Assembly: GCA_001602845.1 (NCBI GenBank)
Contig: LUZE01000003.1
Span: 1-35,108, forward strand
DNA length: 35,108 bases
Reading direction: 5' to 3'
Origin: Bacteroidales bacterium Bact_13
Lineage (GTDB): Bacteria > Bacteroidota > Bacteroidia > Bacteroidales > UBA932
A program made the translations under genes and the position numbers. Shown piece after piece: positions 25,264 to 34,538 of this stretch. The stretch's first letter is position 1. Every line of letters starts with the position of its first letter. Below the pieces are notes generated by a model. It saw nothing but the letters and a program-made list of their open reading frames with translations, was not told the DNA's origin and did no database searches.

Positions 25264-25287
25264 CACCATCAAACACACTATCTGACG

Positions 25288-25641
25288 ATGGCAGGACAAA
25301 ATATTCCTAAGAAACGGGCTGTAATCAGCTATGAAAACATGTCGGAAGAGCTCCAGGATGCTTTTCGCGAGAAATATCCGCATGGCTACGCCGACTACAT
25401 GGGAGATATTTTCAAGGTGGACAAACCGGACGGCACGTCTTTCTATGCCGTCACGCTGGAAATTCCGGACGCGCTTTACCTGGTGAAGATCAAGGTGAAG
25501 GTGGACGACTACGACGATGCGGAAGAAGTTTTCAAGAATGAGGATGGAGATGAGGACGAGGAGGGAGAAGGCGGAAGCTTCCCGGCATCTGACGATGACA
25601 TCGCCGCTGCCGAAGCCGCCCAGGAAGAAGGTGAAGACTGA
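25288..25641 (+). CDS. Small acidic protein of unknown function
   Basis: The track ORF starts at 25234, inside the promoter; the ATG at 25288 gives a 117-residue protein starting MAGQNIPKKRAVISYENM. Residues 1-75 form a plausible small alpha/beta domain (EELQDAFREKYPHGYADYMG, then FYAVTLEIPDALYLVKIKVKV). The last 40 residues are strongly acidic (for example NEDGDEDEEGEGG) and probably disordered. I do not recognise a functional family, though similar small proteins occur in Bacteroidales. No signal peptide or membrane segment is visible. Its end overlaps the ClC gene by 11 bases if that gene starts at the GTG. Confidence 0.72.
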   Translation: MAGQNIPKKRAVISYENMSEELQDAFREKYPHGYADYMGDIFKVDKPDGTSFYAVTLEIPDALYLVKIKVKVDDYDDAEEVFKNEDGDEDEEGEGGSFPASDDDIAAAEAAQEEGED

Positions 25642-27379
25642 AAAGAAAAGAATCTTATCTGAAAAAACCAGACTGCTGCTTCTCGCAGTATTGGTGGGAT
25701 TGCTGTGCGGATGCGCGGCAATCCTGCTGAAAACCCTGATCCATTGGATCCAGACGGGACTTACGTCGTGGTTCCGTTCTTCTGCCGACGGCCTGTTGCT
25801 GCTGGTCTATCCCGGCATCGGTATGCTGCTGTCGCTCATCTTCGTGCGCAAGATGCTGAAAGATGATATCGGCCACGGCGTGACGAAAGTGCTGCAGGCG
25901 GTCTCGAAGAACGATTCGAACATCAAGCCGCACAACATGTGGTCGTCCATCGCGGCGAGTTCCGTGACCATCGGTTTCGGCGGCAGCGTCGGAGCCGAGG
26001 CGCCGATCGTCTATTCGGGCGCGGCCATCGGCTCGGTGGTCGCCCGGAAAGCGGGACTGTCCTACCGGAACGTGACGATGCTCCTGGGATGCGGCGCGGC
26101 CGCGGCCATCGCGGGCATCTTCAAGGCGCCGCTGGCCGGCGTGCTGTTCACGCTCGAGATCCTGATGTTCAACATGTCGATGAACGCCATCCTGCCGCTG
26201 ATGCTCTCATCGGTCACGGCGACGGTGGTCACGTACCTCTTCATGGGTACGGATGTCCAGTTTGCCGGTACGATCGAGGCGTTCCGGATGTCCCGGATTC
26301 CGTTCTATCTGCTGCTCGGCGTGTTCTGCGGCTTCATGTCGCTGTATTTCATCCGCGTTACGCTGAAGGTCGAAGACCGCATGCGGCGTTTCCGCAGCCC
26401 GTACTGGCGCTGGGTGCTCTGCGCCGCGCTGCTGGGCCTGCTGATCTTCCTGTTCCCGCCGCTGTACGGCGAGGGATACCGCTCGCTTTCGCTGATGCTC
26501 AACAACAACCCGGGTGAAGTGGCATCGCCGTTCTTCGGCGAGTTCCTGTTCTCCAACAAGTGGCTGTTCCTGCTGTATTTCGGTGCGATCATGCTGCTCA
26601 AGGTCTTCGCAACGGCTTTCACCAATGCCGGTGGCGGCGTGGGCGGAACGTTCGGTCCGACGCTGGTCAGCGGCGGCCTGGCCGGCTTCTTCATCGCCCG
26701 CCTGATCAACCTGACGGGCATCGCCGTGGTGCCGGAAGCCAATTTCGTGCTGGTGGGCATGGGCGGCCTGATGGCCGGGGTAATGCAGGCGCCGATGACC
26801 GCCATCTTCCTGATCGCCGAGATCACGGGCGGCTACGAACTGCTGATTCCGCTTATCGTGACGTCGGCCGTCAGTTACGGCACGATCCGATTCTTTGAAC
26901 AATACTCCATCTATACCAAGCGCATCGCCGCGCAGGGCGAACTCCTGACGCACGACAACGACAAGGCCGTGCTCACCCTGCTCAAGACCTCCGAGCTCGT
27001 GGAGAACGACTTCACGCCGGTCCGCATCGACGGCACGCTGGGCGACCTGGTGCAGATCATCTCCACGTCGCGCCGCAATCTCTTCCCCGTCCTGGACAAG
27101 GAAGACCATTTCTGCGGCATGGTGACGCTCGACGATGTGCGCGAGGTGATGTTCGACCGCTCGAAATATGAGACCACGAAAGTGAGCACCCTGATGAAGA
27201 GCGCGCAGGCCTTCGTCTACCAGGACGATAAGATGGAGAGCGTAATGGACAAGTTCGAGACGACGCAGGCCTGGAACCTGCCCGTGCTCGACGATGAAAA
27301 CAAGTATCTGGGCTTCGTTTCGAAGAGCATGATCTTCTCTTCGTACCGGGAACAGCTCAGGGAGGTATCCCATGAATAA
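25631..27379 (+). CDS. ClC-family chloride channel or antiporter with two CBS domains
   Basis: The ORF track extends to 25517, but that part is a shadow of the upstream gene. The GTG at 25631, preceded by GGAAGAAG, gives a 582-residue protein starting with KTEKKRILSEKTRLLLLAV; an ATG at 25595 is an alternative. ClC signatures are GFGGSVGAEAPIVYSG, where the glutamate matches the gating glutamate of the GREGP motif, and GGGVGGTFGPTLVSGGLAG, matching the GxFxP motif. Two CBS domains follow in the cytoplasmic tail (near RNLFPVLDKEDHFCGMVTLDD and WNLPVLDDENKYLGFVSKS). Whether it is a channel or a chloride/proton exchanger is unresolved. It overlaps tex by 8 bases. Confidence 0.92.
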   Translation: MKTEKKRILSEKTRLLLLAVLVGLLCGCAAILLKTLIHWIQTGLTSWFRSSADGLLLLVYPGIGMLLSLIFVRKMLKDDIGHGVTKVLQAVSKNDSNIKPHNMWSSIAASSVTIGFGGSVGAEAPIVYSGAAIGSVVARKAGLSYRNVTMLLGCGAAAAIAGIFKAPLAGVLFTLEILMFNMSMNAILPLMLSSVTATVVTYLFMGTDVQFAGTIEAFRMSRIPFYLLLGVFCGFMSLYFIRVTLKVEDRMRRFRSPYWRWVLCAALLGLLIFLFPPLYGEGYRSLSLMLNNNPGEVASPFFGEFLFSNKWLFLLYFGAIMLLKVFATAFTNAGGGVGGTFGPTLVSGGLAGFFIARLINLTGIAVVPEANFVLVGMGGLMAGVMQAPMTAIFLIAEITGGYELLIPLIVTSAVSYGTIRFFEQYSIYTKRIAAQGELLTHDNDKAVLTLLKTSELVENDFTPVRIDGTLGDLVQIISTSRRNLFPVLDKEDHFCGMVTLDDVREVMFDRSKYETTKVSTLMKSAQAFVYQDDKMESVMDKFETTQAWNLPVLDDENKYLGFVSKSMIFSSYREQLREVSHE

Positions 27380-29498
27380 ACTGTATACGGATTATATCGC
27401 CGGGCAGCTCCAGGTGGCTGTCTGGCAGGTGGAGCATTGTGTCGAACTGTTCGAGGAAGGCGCTACCGTGCCGTTTATCAGCCGCTACCGCAAGGAGCGG
27501 ACGGGTGCACTCGACGAAATGCAGGTGGCGGCGGTCAAGCATTATTACCAGCGGTTTTCCGACCTGGAAAAGCGCAAGGAAGCCATCCTCAAGAGCATCG
27601 GGGAGCAGGGCAAGCTCACGGACGAGCTGCGCACGGCCATCGAGAACGAGGTGGACGGCCAGACGGTGGAAGACCTGTATCTCCCGTACCGGCCCAAGCG
27701 TCGCACGCGGGCTTCCGTGGCCCGCGAGAAGGGTTATGAGCCGCTGGCGCTGAAGCTCTGGGCGATGGAACTCGACCATCCGGAGCGCGAGGATGCGGAA
27801 GCCCTTGCCGGCGCCCGCGACATCGTGGCCGAAATGGTGGCGGACCTGCAGCCCGTCCGTGCACAGTTGCGGGATCTCTATACCCGCTGGGGAACCATCG
27901 GTTCCCGGGTGATGCGGGGCAAGGAGGAAGAGGAACAGGCGCAGAACTATGCGAACTATTTCGACTTTTCGCAGCGCATCGACAAGATTCCGTCGCACCG
28001 CCTGCTGGCGATGCTGCGGGCCCGCAACGAGGGATTCGTGAGCGTGCGGGTGGAAGTGAACCCGGCCCATGCCCTGGAACGGATTCAGCGCTGTGTATAT
28101 GACCGGAAGCGGCGTCCTTCGCCGGGCTGCCGCGCCCAGATGGACGAGGCGCTGGAAGATGCGTACAAGCGCCTGCTGCATCCCTCCATCGAGAACGAAG
28201 TGATCGCGGCGGCCCGCGAAAAGGCCGATATCGAAGCCATCCGCGTGTTCGGGGAGAACCTGCGGCAGCTTTTGCTGGCTCCTCCGGTCGGGCAGAAGCG
28301 CACCCTGGCCATCGACCCGGGTTTCCGGACGGGCTGCAAGGTGGTCTGCCTCGACGCACAGGGCACGCTCCTGTGCAACGATACCATCTATCCGCACCCG
28401 CCCGTGAACGAGAAGATGGTGGCGATGCGGAAGATTTCCCATCTGGTGGAGGCCTACAAGATCGAGGTCATCGCCATCGGCAACGGCACGGCCGGCCGGG
28501 AGACGGAGGCTTTCATCCAGAAGATCGCGCTCCCCGAGGGCGTGCGGGTGTTCTCCGTGAGCGAGGACGGCGCATCAGTGTATTCGGCATCGGATGCGGC
28601 CCGCGCGGAGTTTCCGGACTACGACGTGACGGTGCGCGGTGCCGTGTCGATCGGACGCAGGCTGATGGACCCGCTCGCCGAACTGGTGAAGATCGACCCC
28701 AAGAGCATCGGGGTGGGGCAGTACCAGCACGACGTGGATCAGACGCTGCTGAAGGAGCGGCTCGACGAGACGGTGGAAAGCTGCGTCAACAGCGTGGGCG
28801 TCAACCTGAACACGGCCAGCAGCTGGCTGCTGCGGTATGTGTCGGGCATCGGCCCGGTTCTGGCGGGCAACATCGTCGATTACCGGACGGAGAACGGTCC
28901 GTTCTCGTCGCGCGAGCAGTTGTTGAATGTCAAGCGGCTGGGTGCCCGGGTCTTCGAGCAATGTGCAGGCTTCCTGCGTATTCCGGGTGCCGCCAATCCG
29001 CTCGATGACAGCGCGGTCCATCCCGAGCGCTATGCTCTTGTGGAGCAGATGGCCTCGGATGCCGGCGTGGGTGTTCGTGACCTGATGGCGGATGAGCGGC
29101 TGCGTGCGTCCGTGCCGCTCAGGAATTATGTGTCGGGCGATGTGGGCATGCCCACGCTCACCGACATCATGACGGAACTCTCCAAACGGGGCCGCGATCC
29201 GCGCGGCACCATCCACGTGTTCGAGTTTTCGCAGGAGATCCAGTCGATCGAGGACGTGAAGGTAGGCATGGTCCTGCCGGGCATCGTGACCAACGTCACG
29301 GCCTTCGGAGCGTTCGTGGACATCGGCATCCACGAGCATGGCCTGATCCACGTCTCCCAGATGGCCGACAAATATGTGTCCGACCCGTCGAAGGTGCTCA
29401 AGGTGCACCAGCAGCTGGAGGCCCGCGTGATCAGCGTGGACCTGGACCGCCGGCGGATCGGCCTCTCACTCAAAGAATTGAAGAAAGATGAAAGGTAG
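27372..29498 (+). CDS. tex: Tex-family RNA-binding transcription accessory protein
   Basis: The 708-residue protein has the full Tex layout: an N-terminal helical domain (EGATVPFISRYRKERTGALD), a YqgF-like nuclease-fold domain starting near LAIDPGFRTGCKVV, helix-hairpin-helix segments (VSGIGPVLAGNIVDYR, then VKRLGARVFEQCAGFLRI) and a C-terminal S1 RNA-binding domain (VKVGMVLPGIVTNVTAFGAFV). Tex proteins bind nucleic acid and influence transcription, by a mechanism related to eukaryotic Spt6. It starts 8 bases inside the ClC gene and ends 11 bases inside the TonB receptor gene, so all three are likely translated from one transcript. Confidence 0.96.
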   Translation: MNKLYTDYIAGQLQVAVWQVEHCVELFEEGATVPFISRYRKERTGALDEMQVAAVKHYYQRFSDLEKRKEAILKSIGEQGKLTDELRTAIENEVDGQTVEDLYLPYRPKRRTRASVAREKGYEPLALKLWAMELDHPEREDAEALAGARDIVAEMVADLQPVRAQLRDLYTRWGTIGSRVMRGKEEEEQAQNYANYFDFSQRIDKIPSHRLLAMLRARNEGFVSVRVEVNPAHALERIQRCVYDRKRRPSPGCRAQMDEALEDAYKRLLHPSIENEVIAAAREKADIEAIRVFGENLRQLLLAPPVGQKRTLAIDPGFRTGCKVVCLDAQGTLLCNDTIYPHPPVNEKMVAMRKISHLVEAYKIEVIAIGNGTAGRETEAFIQKIALPEGVRVFSVSEDGASVYSASDAARAEFPDYDVTVRGAVSIGRRLMDPLAELVKIDPKSIGVGQYQHDVDQTLLKERLDETVESCVNSVGVNLNTASSWLLRYVSGIGPVLAGNIVDYRTENGPFSSREQLLNVKRLGARVFEQCAGFLRIPGAANPLDDSAVHPERYALVEQMASDAGVGVRDLMADERLRASVPLRNYVSGDVGMPTLTDIMTELSKRGRDPRGTIHVFEFSQEIQSIEDVKVGMVLPGIVTNVTAFGAFVDIGIHEHGLIHVSQMADKYVSDPSKVLKVHQQLEARVISVDLDRRRIGLSLKELKKDER

Positions 29499-31881
29499 AT
29501 TGACCTGCTGGCTTGCCGCGGTAACTGCGGCACTGCTGGCAGCGGCGGCGCCGGACGCCGCCGCGCAAAAGAAAGTGACGGTCAGCGGCTATATGACCGA
29601 CGCCTCGTCGGGCGAGTCGCTGATCAGCGCCACCGTGCTGGAAACGGCTTCCCGCCAGGGCACGGTGACGAACAACTATGGATACTACACACTGACGCTC
29701 CCCGCCGGCGAGGTTTCGCTGGAGTATTCCTATATGGGATACGAGACGGTGGAGCACGCTTTCACATTGACGCGCGACACGGTGATTCACGTCGCATTCC
29801 GTCCGGCTCCCGAGATGCTGTCCGGTGCTGCGGTCACCGCCTCCCGTTCCGAAATGGGCGTGCGCGGCACGCAGATGAGCGCCGTCGAAATCCCCGTCCA
29901 CCAGATCAAGCTGGTGCCGGCCCTGGGCGGCGAGGTGGACGTGATCAAGGCCATCCAGCTGATGCCGGGCGTGCAGTCGGGCACCGAGGGTTCCGCGGGC
30001 CTGTATGTCCGTGGCGGCGGTCCCGACGAGAACCTGCTGCTGCTCGACGGCGTGCCTATTTACAATGTCAATCACATGCTGGGCTTCTTCTCGGTGTTCA
30101 ATGCGGACGCCATCAAGAACGTGACGCTCTACAAGGGCAGTTTCCCGGCCCGCTTCGGCAGCCGCCTCTCCAGCATCGTGGACGTCCGCATGAAGGACGG
30201 CAATGACAAGGAATTCCACGGCAGCGCCTCGATCAGCAACCTGGCGGCCAAGTTCCAGGTGGAAGGCCCCATTATCAAGGGGAAGACCACCTTCAACGTT
30301 TCGGCCCGCCGGACCTATTACGACGTGCTGTCTCAGCCGCTGCTCCTGCTTTACCAGAAGATCGCCAAGAGCGAAAGCACGGTGACGGCGGGCTACTATT
30401 TCTACGACATCAACGCCAAGGTGACGCATACTTTCTCGAACCGCGACAAGCTGTACGCCAGCTACTACATGGGCGATGACAAGGTGTATGCAAACGTCAA
30501 GATGGGCGACGAGAGCACGGACTACAAGTTGAAACTGGGCTGGAACTGGGGCAACATCGTGGGCTCCGTCCGCTGGAACCACGTGTTCGGCCCGCGACTC
30601 TTCGTCAATACGACCGTCAACTATACGCAGTACCGCCACAAGCTCGACATTACGGGCAGCGAGCGGTACCTGGGCGGCAAGGACACCGAAATGACGCTCG
30701 CGTACCATTCGCTGATCAACGACCTGTCCGGGGCGGTGGATTTCGAGTTCAATCCCACGCCCGCGCACGACATCCGTTTCGGCGCGACCTATATCCGACA
30801 CACGTTCAAGCCCTCGATCACGACGATCCGCTACAAGGACGAGGATTCCGCGAACGCCGCCATCGACACGACGTTCGGCGACAAGAATCTCTATACGAAC
30901 GAGGCGGCCCTCTACGCCGAGGACAACTGGTCGCTGGCCCCGTGGCTGAAGGTCAACTTCGGCCTGCGGTATTCGCTCTACGCCACATCGGGCAAGACCT
31001 ATCATTCGCTGGAGCCCCGCCTGAGCCTGCGTGCGCTCTTTACGGACGACTTCTCGTTCAAGGCTTCGTATTCCAAGATGAGCCAGGCCGTCCACATGTT
31101 GAGCAACAGCAATATATCGCTTCCCACCGACCTCTGGGTCCCCTCGACCGACCTGATCGAGCCCATGCGGTCGCGGCAGGTCGCGGCGGGCCTGTTCTAC
31201 AGCCTGGGCCCGGTGGACTTTTCGGTAGAGGGCTACTACAAGGGCATGGACAACGTGCTGGAATACCGCGACGGCGCTTCCTTCCTCGGCTCTTCCACGG
31301 GCTGGGAGGCGAAGGTCGCCAAGGGCCGTGGCTGGGCTTACGGCGTGGAATTCCTGGCCCAGAAGAAGAGCGGAAGGCTCACGGGCTGGATCGGGTACAC
31401 CTGGTCGAAATCCATGCGCCAGTTCAACCGCGAGGGCAACATCATCAACCTGGGCCAGCCGTTCCCGGCCAAATATGACCGCCGGCACGACCTGAGCGTC
31501 ACGGCTTCGTGGGCGGTCAGCAAGAAGATCGACCTGGCGGCCACGTTCGTCTTCGGAACAGGCATCTGCGGCTCGCTGGCCATGCAGAAGCTCAACCTGC
31601 TTCCGGGCTACAGCTACCAGTTTGACACGTATCTTTCGACTGTGACGGTCGATTACCTGGAAGGCCGGAACAACTACCGGATGCCTTCCTACCAGCGGCT
31701 GGACCTCGGCATCAATTTCAACCGTACCTTCCGCAACGGGAACCACCGCACCATCAGCGTGAGCGTCTACAACGCGTACAACCGCAACAATCCGTTCCTG
31801 GTGTACCGCGACGGGCAGCACCTGAAGCAGCTTTCCATATTCCCGATCATGCCGTCGGTTTCGTATACGTATGAATTTTAG
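29488..31881 (+). CDS. TonB-dependent receptor with carboxypeptidase-like N-terminal domain
   Basis: The 797-residue protein has a signal peptide ending AAAAPDAAAQ, an N-terminal carboxypeptidase-regulatory-like domain (VSGYMTDASSGESLISATV, then NNYGYYTLTLPAGEVSLEY), a plug domain with LYVRGGGPDENLLLLDGVP, and an outer-membrane beta-barrel ending YTYEF with a terminal aromatic residue. It imports a ligand across the outer membrane using TonB energy. It is followed 12 bases later by a DUF4249 lipoprotein, its usual partner outside polysaccharide loci. No SusD-like gene is present, so glycan import of the Sus type is less likely. Ligand is unknown. Confidence 0.94.
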   Translation: MKGRLTCWLAAVTAALLAAAAPDAAAQKKVTVSGYMTDASSGESLISATVLETASRQGTVTNNYGYYTLTLPAGEVSLEYSYMGYETVEHAFTLTRDTVIHVAFRPAPEMLSGAAVTASRSEMGVRGTQMSAVEIPVHQIKLVPALGGEVDVIKAIQLMPGVQSGTEGSAGLYVRGGGPDENLLLLDGVPIYNVNHMLGFFSVFNADAIKNVTLYKGSFPARFGSRLSSIVDVRMKDGNDKEFHGSASISNLAAKFQVEGPIIKGKTTFNVSARRTYYDVLSQPLLLLYQKIAKSESTVTAGYYFYDINAKVTHTFSNRDKLYASYYMGDDKVYANVKMGDESTDYKLKLGWNWGNIVGSVRWNHVFGPRLFVNTTVNYTQYRHKLDITGSERYLGGKDTEMTLAYHSLINDLSGAVDFEFNPTPAHDIRFGATYIRHTFKPSITTIRYKDEDSANAAIDTTFGDKNLYTNEAALYAEDNWSLAPWLKVNFGLRYSLYATSGKTYHSLEPRLSLRALFTDDFSFKASYSKMSQAVHMLSNSNISLPTDLWVPSTDLIEPMRSRQVAAGLFYSLGPVDFSVEGYYKGMDNVLEYRDGASFLGSSTGWEAKVAKGRGWAYGVEFLAQKKSGRLTGWIGYTWSKSMRQFNREGNIINLGQPFPAKYDRRHDLSVTASWAVSKKIDLAATFVFGTGICGSLAMQKLNLLPGYSYQFDTYLSTVTVDYLEGRNNYRMPSYQRLDLGINFNRTFRNGNHRTISVSVYNAYNRNNPFLVYRDGQHLKQLSIFPIMPSVSYTYEF

Positions 31882-31885
31882 GAGG
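31880..31885 (+). promoter_or_regulatory. Strong Shine-Dalgarno before the DUF4249 gene
   Basis: AGGAGG overlaps the receptor stop codon and lies 8 bases before the ATG at 31894. It supports that start and coupled translation with the receptor. Confidence 0.6.
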
Positions 31886-31893
31886 ACAGGACG

Positions 31894-32853
31894 ATGAAAA
31901 AGATACTGAGTATGATTTGTGCGGCCCTGATGATCCTGGCGGGCACCGGCTGCGAAAAAACCATCGAATTCAAGGGCGAGGAGACCCGGCCCTGCCTGAC
32001 GGTCTCGTCGGAAGCCGAGGCCGGGCAGCCGCTGGAAGTGTACGTGGCTTCGTCCCTTTTCTTCCTGGCGAATGAAAAGGGCGGTGCGGCCTTTACGGAG
32101 GGCCTGGACACGCTGCGCGGCCAGGTCCGCTGCTATGTGAACGGGGAAAAGGAGCCGAAGCGGTTGACCCTCCATGCCGATGAGAACAATCTTACGGGGC
32201 TCCGTTACGTCTCGGATGACTTTGCGCCCGCTCCCGGCGACCGCCTTCGCCTTGAGGCGGAATTCCCGGGCTTCGACCCGGTGTGGGCGGAAACCACCGT
32301 GCCGCGCATGCCCGCGTTCCAGCTCATCTCGTCGAAATGGCATGAGATGGACAGATCCAACGATTATCCGTTCGAAGAGGGGGAAGTGTATCACGAGCTG
32401 GACCTGACGATGGCCGTGACGGACGACCCGGCCTACGAAAAATACTATTTCGTGCAACCCGTGCTGGAACAGTATTTTCCTTATCTGGAAGAAATGATAA
32501 GGTACTCAATGACTTTTACAAGCAACGATATCCTTTTCCGCCAGATGAGCGGAAGCAACGCCATGCAGCTGGTCGACGGAGACGGCAACTACTTTTCCGA
32601 CGAACTGGTCAAGGGTCAGCGCCGGGTATTCACGATCACGATCTCCTATGTTCCGCAGAAGGAGGAGGACATGCACCTGTATATACATGTGGCGGCGGTC
32701 AACGAGAACCTGTACTGGTACGATTACTCCTATTCGCAGCTCATGGGCGACATGGGGCTCTTCTCGGAAGGCGTGACGCTTTATTCCAATGTGAACGGCG
32801 GTTACGGCGTTTTCGGCGCGGCGGCTTCGCAGTGGCTGGAGGTAGAATGGTAG
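31894..32853 (+). CDS. DUF4249-family lipoprotein
   Basis: This 319-residue protein has a lipoprotein signal with lipobox AGTGC (cysteine 20) and is probably placed on the outer membrane. The early segment CEKTIEFKGEETRPCLTVSSEAEAG and the following beta-rich domain match DUF4249 proteins, which in Bacteroidetes are encoded next to TonB-dependent receptors and are thought to serve as accessory lipoproteins. The gene has a strong Shine-Dalgarno at the receptor stop. The C-terminal region (GGYGVFGAAASQWLEVE) is typical of the family. The function and ligand are not established. Confidence 0.85.
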   Translation: MKKILSMICAALMILAGTGCEKTIEFKGEETRPCLTVSSEAEAGQPLEVYVASSLFFLANEKGGAAFTEGLDTLRGQVRCYVNGEKEPKRLTLHADENNLTGLRYVSDDFAPAPGDRLRLEAEFPGFDPVWAETTVPRMPAFQLISSKWHEMDRSNDYPFEEGEVYHELDLTMAVTDDPAYEKYYFVQPVLEQYFPYLEEMIRYSMTFTSNDILFRQMSGSNAMQLVDGDGNYFSDELVKGQRRVFTITISYVPQKEEDMHLYIHVAAVNENLYWYDYSYSQLMGDMGLFSEGVTLYSNVNGGYGVFGAAASQWLEVEW

Positions 32854-32865
32854 GAAAATAATTGC

Positions 32866-32873
32866 TATATTTG
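32866..32873 (+). promoter_or_regulatory. -7 box TATATTTG before the GT2 synthase gene
   Basis: TATATTTG matches the consensus -7 box and ends 25 bases before the ATG at 32899, the expected distance for a leadered transcript. No TTTG at the -33 position was found. Confidence 0.5.
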
Positions 32874-32898
32874 CAAGTTAAGTCAATTTTTGGGCAAC

Positions 32899-33624
32899 AT
32901 GGACAAGAAAGTCATCATCATCCCGACCTACAACGAGAAGGAGAACATCGAAAAGATGGTCCGTGCCCTCCGGGCGCTGGACGGCGATTACCACATCCTG
33001 GTGATCGACGACGGATCGCCTGACGGCACCGCTTCAATCGTCAAGTCATTGCAGTCCGAATTCCCGACGCAGCTCCACCTGGTGGAGCGTGCGGGCAAGC
33101 AGGGCCTCGGCACGGCGTATATCGCCGGGTTCCGCTGGGCGCTCGAGCACGGCTACGACTACATCTTCGAGATGGATGCCGACTTTTCCCACAAACCGTC
33201 CGACGTGCCGCGCCTCTATGCCGCGTGTGCGGAGGATGGGGCAGACCTGTCCATCGGCTCGCGTTATTGCAACGGCATCAGCGTGATCAACTGGCCCATC
33301 GGCCGCGTCATCATGTCGTACTACGCTTCGGCGTACGTGCGCACGGTGCTGCGGATGAAAGTGTATGACACCACGGCGGGCTTTAAGTGCTATTCGCGCA
33401 AAGTGCTGGAAACCATTGACTTCGATCGCGTCAAGATGCATGGTTACGGCTTCCAGATCGAGATGAAATACAACGCCTACAAGCTGGGCTTCAAGATTGC
33501 CGAGGTCCCGATCATCTTCGAGGACCGCAAGGAGGGTACGTCCAAGATGAGCTCCAGCATTTTCGGCGAGGCGTTCTGGGGCGTGATCAAGCTTCGTTTC
33601 CGTAAAATCCGTCCGCGCAAGTAA
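32899..33624 (+). CDS. Polyprenol-phosphate mannose synthase-like GT2
   Basis: The track uses a TTG at 32890; the ATG at 32899 gives 241 residues starting MDKKVIIIPTYNEKENIEKM, the standard start of dolichol/polyprenol-phosphate mannosyltransferases. The signature VIDDGSPDGTASIV, the metal site FEMDADFSHKP and the late VKMHGYGFQIEMKYNAYKLGFKIAEVPIIF segment support this. It would transfer mannose or a related hexose from GDP- or UDP-sugar to polyprenyl phosphate on the cytoplasmic face. The C-terminal membrane helices seen in some members are absent, so it is a soluble type. It is followed by an EamA transporter sharing one base (TAATG). Confidence 0.9.
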   Translation: MDKKVIIIPTYNEKENIEKMVRALRALDGDYHILVIDDGSPDGTASIVKSLQSEFPTQLHLVERAGKQGLGTAYIAGFRWALEHGYDYIFEMDADFSHKPSDVPRLYAACAEDGADLSIGSRYCNGISVINWPIGRVIMSYYASAYVRTVLRMKVYDTTAGFKCYSRKVLETIDFDRVKMHGYGFQIEMKYNAYKLGFKIAEVPIIFEDRKEGTSKMSSSIFGEAFWGVIKLRFRKIRPRK

Positions 33625-34538
33625 TGGGGAAGGGACATGGCATCGGCTGGGTCTGGTACCTGGGAATTCTGGTTACGGTGTTTTTCTGGGGGATGTCATT
33701 CCTCTGGAGTGATGCCGTCCTGGACCAGAATGTGCCGGTGTTTACCTTCATTTTCACGCGGATGATCCTCGCGGCCTCGGCGCTGACGCTGTTCAGCCTG
33801 CTGACGGGACAGTTGCAGCGTATCCGCAAGGGTGACCTGCGGTGGTTCGCGGCCATGACGGCCTTCGAGCCGTTCCTTTATTTTCTGGGGGAAACTTTCG
33901 GCCTGAAGATCACGGGTTCACCGACGCTCTGCTCGGTGATCATCGCGACGATTCCGGTATTCACCCTTATCGTGGGACAGATTTTCTTCAAGGAAAAACT
34001 TTCCCTGCTCAACCGGATCGGCATCTTCGTGGCCGTGGCGGGCGTCATCAGTTTTATCCTGATTGGCGGATCCCTGCATACGGAGTATTTGTACGGCATC
34101 GCCATCCTGTTCCTGGCCGTCATCGGCTCGACAGGCTATACGGCTATCTGCAAAAGACTGATCGACCGGGGGTACAACGCATGCTCCATCGTTACCTGGC
34201 AGTTCATCCTGGCCATCGGCTTTTTCCTGGTACCGTTCCTGCTGTTCGACGCCGCCTCCTGGACGCCCGCGTATCTGGCGTGGCCGGTCCTGCGGCCGAT
34301 CCTGGCGCTGGCGGTCCTCTGTTCGGGCGTGGCGTTCGTGCTCTATGCGGCCTGCGTCCGGCACATCGGGATGACCCGTACCGTGGTTTTCCTGCCGCTG
34401 GTGGCGATCGTCTCGGCGGTGGCGGCCCTGATCCTGGGCCAGGATACGCTGAAACCCCTGCAGATGGTCGGCATCGTCGTGGCGATGGCCGGCGTGGTGA
34501 TGGCACAATATACGAAAGGAGAAACAGACAATGCATAG
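33624..34538 (+). CDS. EamA/DMT-family transporter
   Basis: The 304-residue protein has ten predicted helices in two EamA repeats, with FFKEKLSLLNRIGIFVAVAGVISFI closing the first and LGQDTLKPLQMVGIVVAMAGVVMA closing the second. It starts within the stop of the GT2 synthase gene (TAATG), so the two are translationally coupled. DMT proteins usually export metabolites, but a few relatives move polyprenyl-phosphate sugars across the membrane, which would fit the upstream gene; this is only an inference. It overlaps the following racemase gene by 8 bases. It is not closely similar to the other EamA protein in this window. Confidence 0.92.
   Translation: MGKGHGIGWVWYLGILVTVFFWGMSFLWSDAVLDQNVPVFTFIFTRMILAASALTLFSLLTGQLQRIRKGDLRWFAAMTAFEPFLYFLGETFGLKITGSPTLCSVIIATIPVFTLIVGQIFFKEKLSLLNRIGIFVAVAGVISFILIGGSLHTEYLYGIAILFLAVIGSTGYTAICKRLIDRGYNACSIVTWQFILAIGFFLVPFLLFDAASWTPAYLAWPVLRPILALAVLCSGVAFVLYAACVRHIGMTRTVVFLPLVAIVSAVAALILGQDTLKPLQMVGIVVAMAGVVMAQYTKGETDNA

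Noticed and set aside
25517-25630. The N-terminal extension of the ClC gene in the ORF track
   Set aside because: It translates the acidic tail of the previous gene in another frame; the GTG at 25631 opens directly into the expected ClC start.
29470-32457. A 995-residue open frame on the minus strand
   Set aside because: It lies antisense to the TonB receptor and DUF4249 genes, has low-complexity R, V, H and Q-rich sequence and no family motif. It is an artefact of GC-rich codon use.
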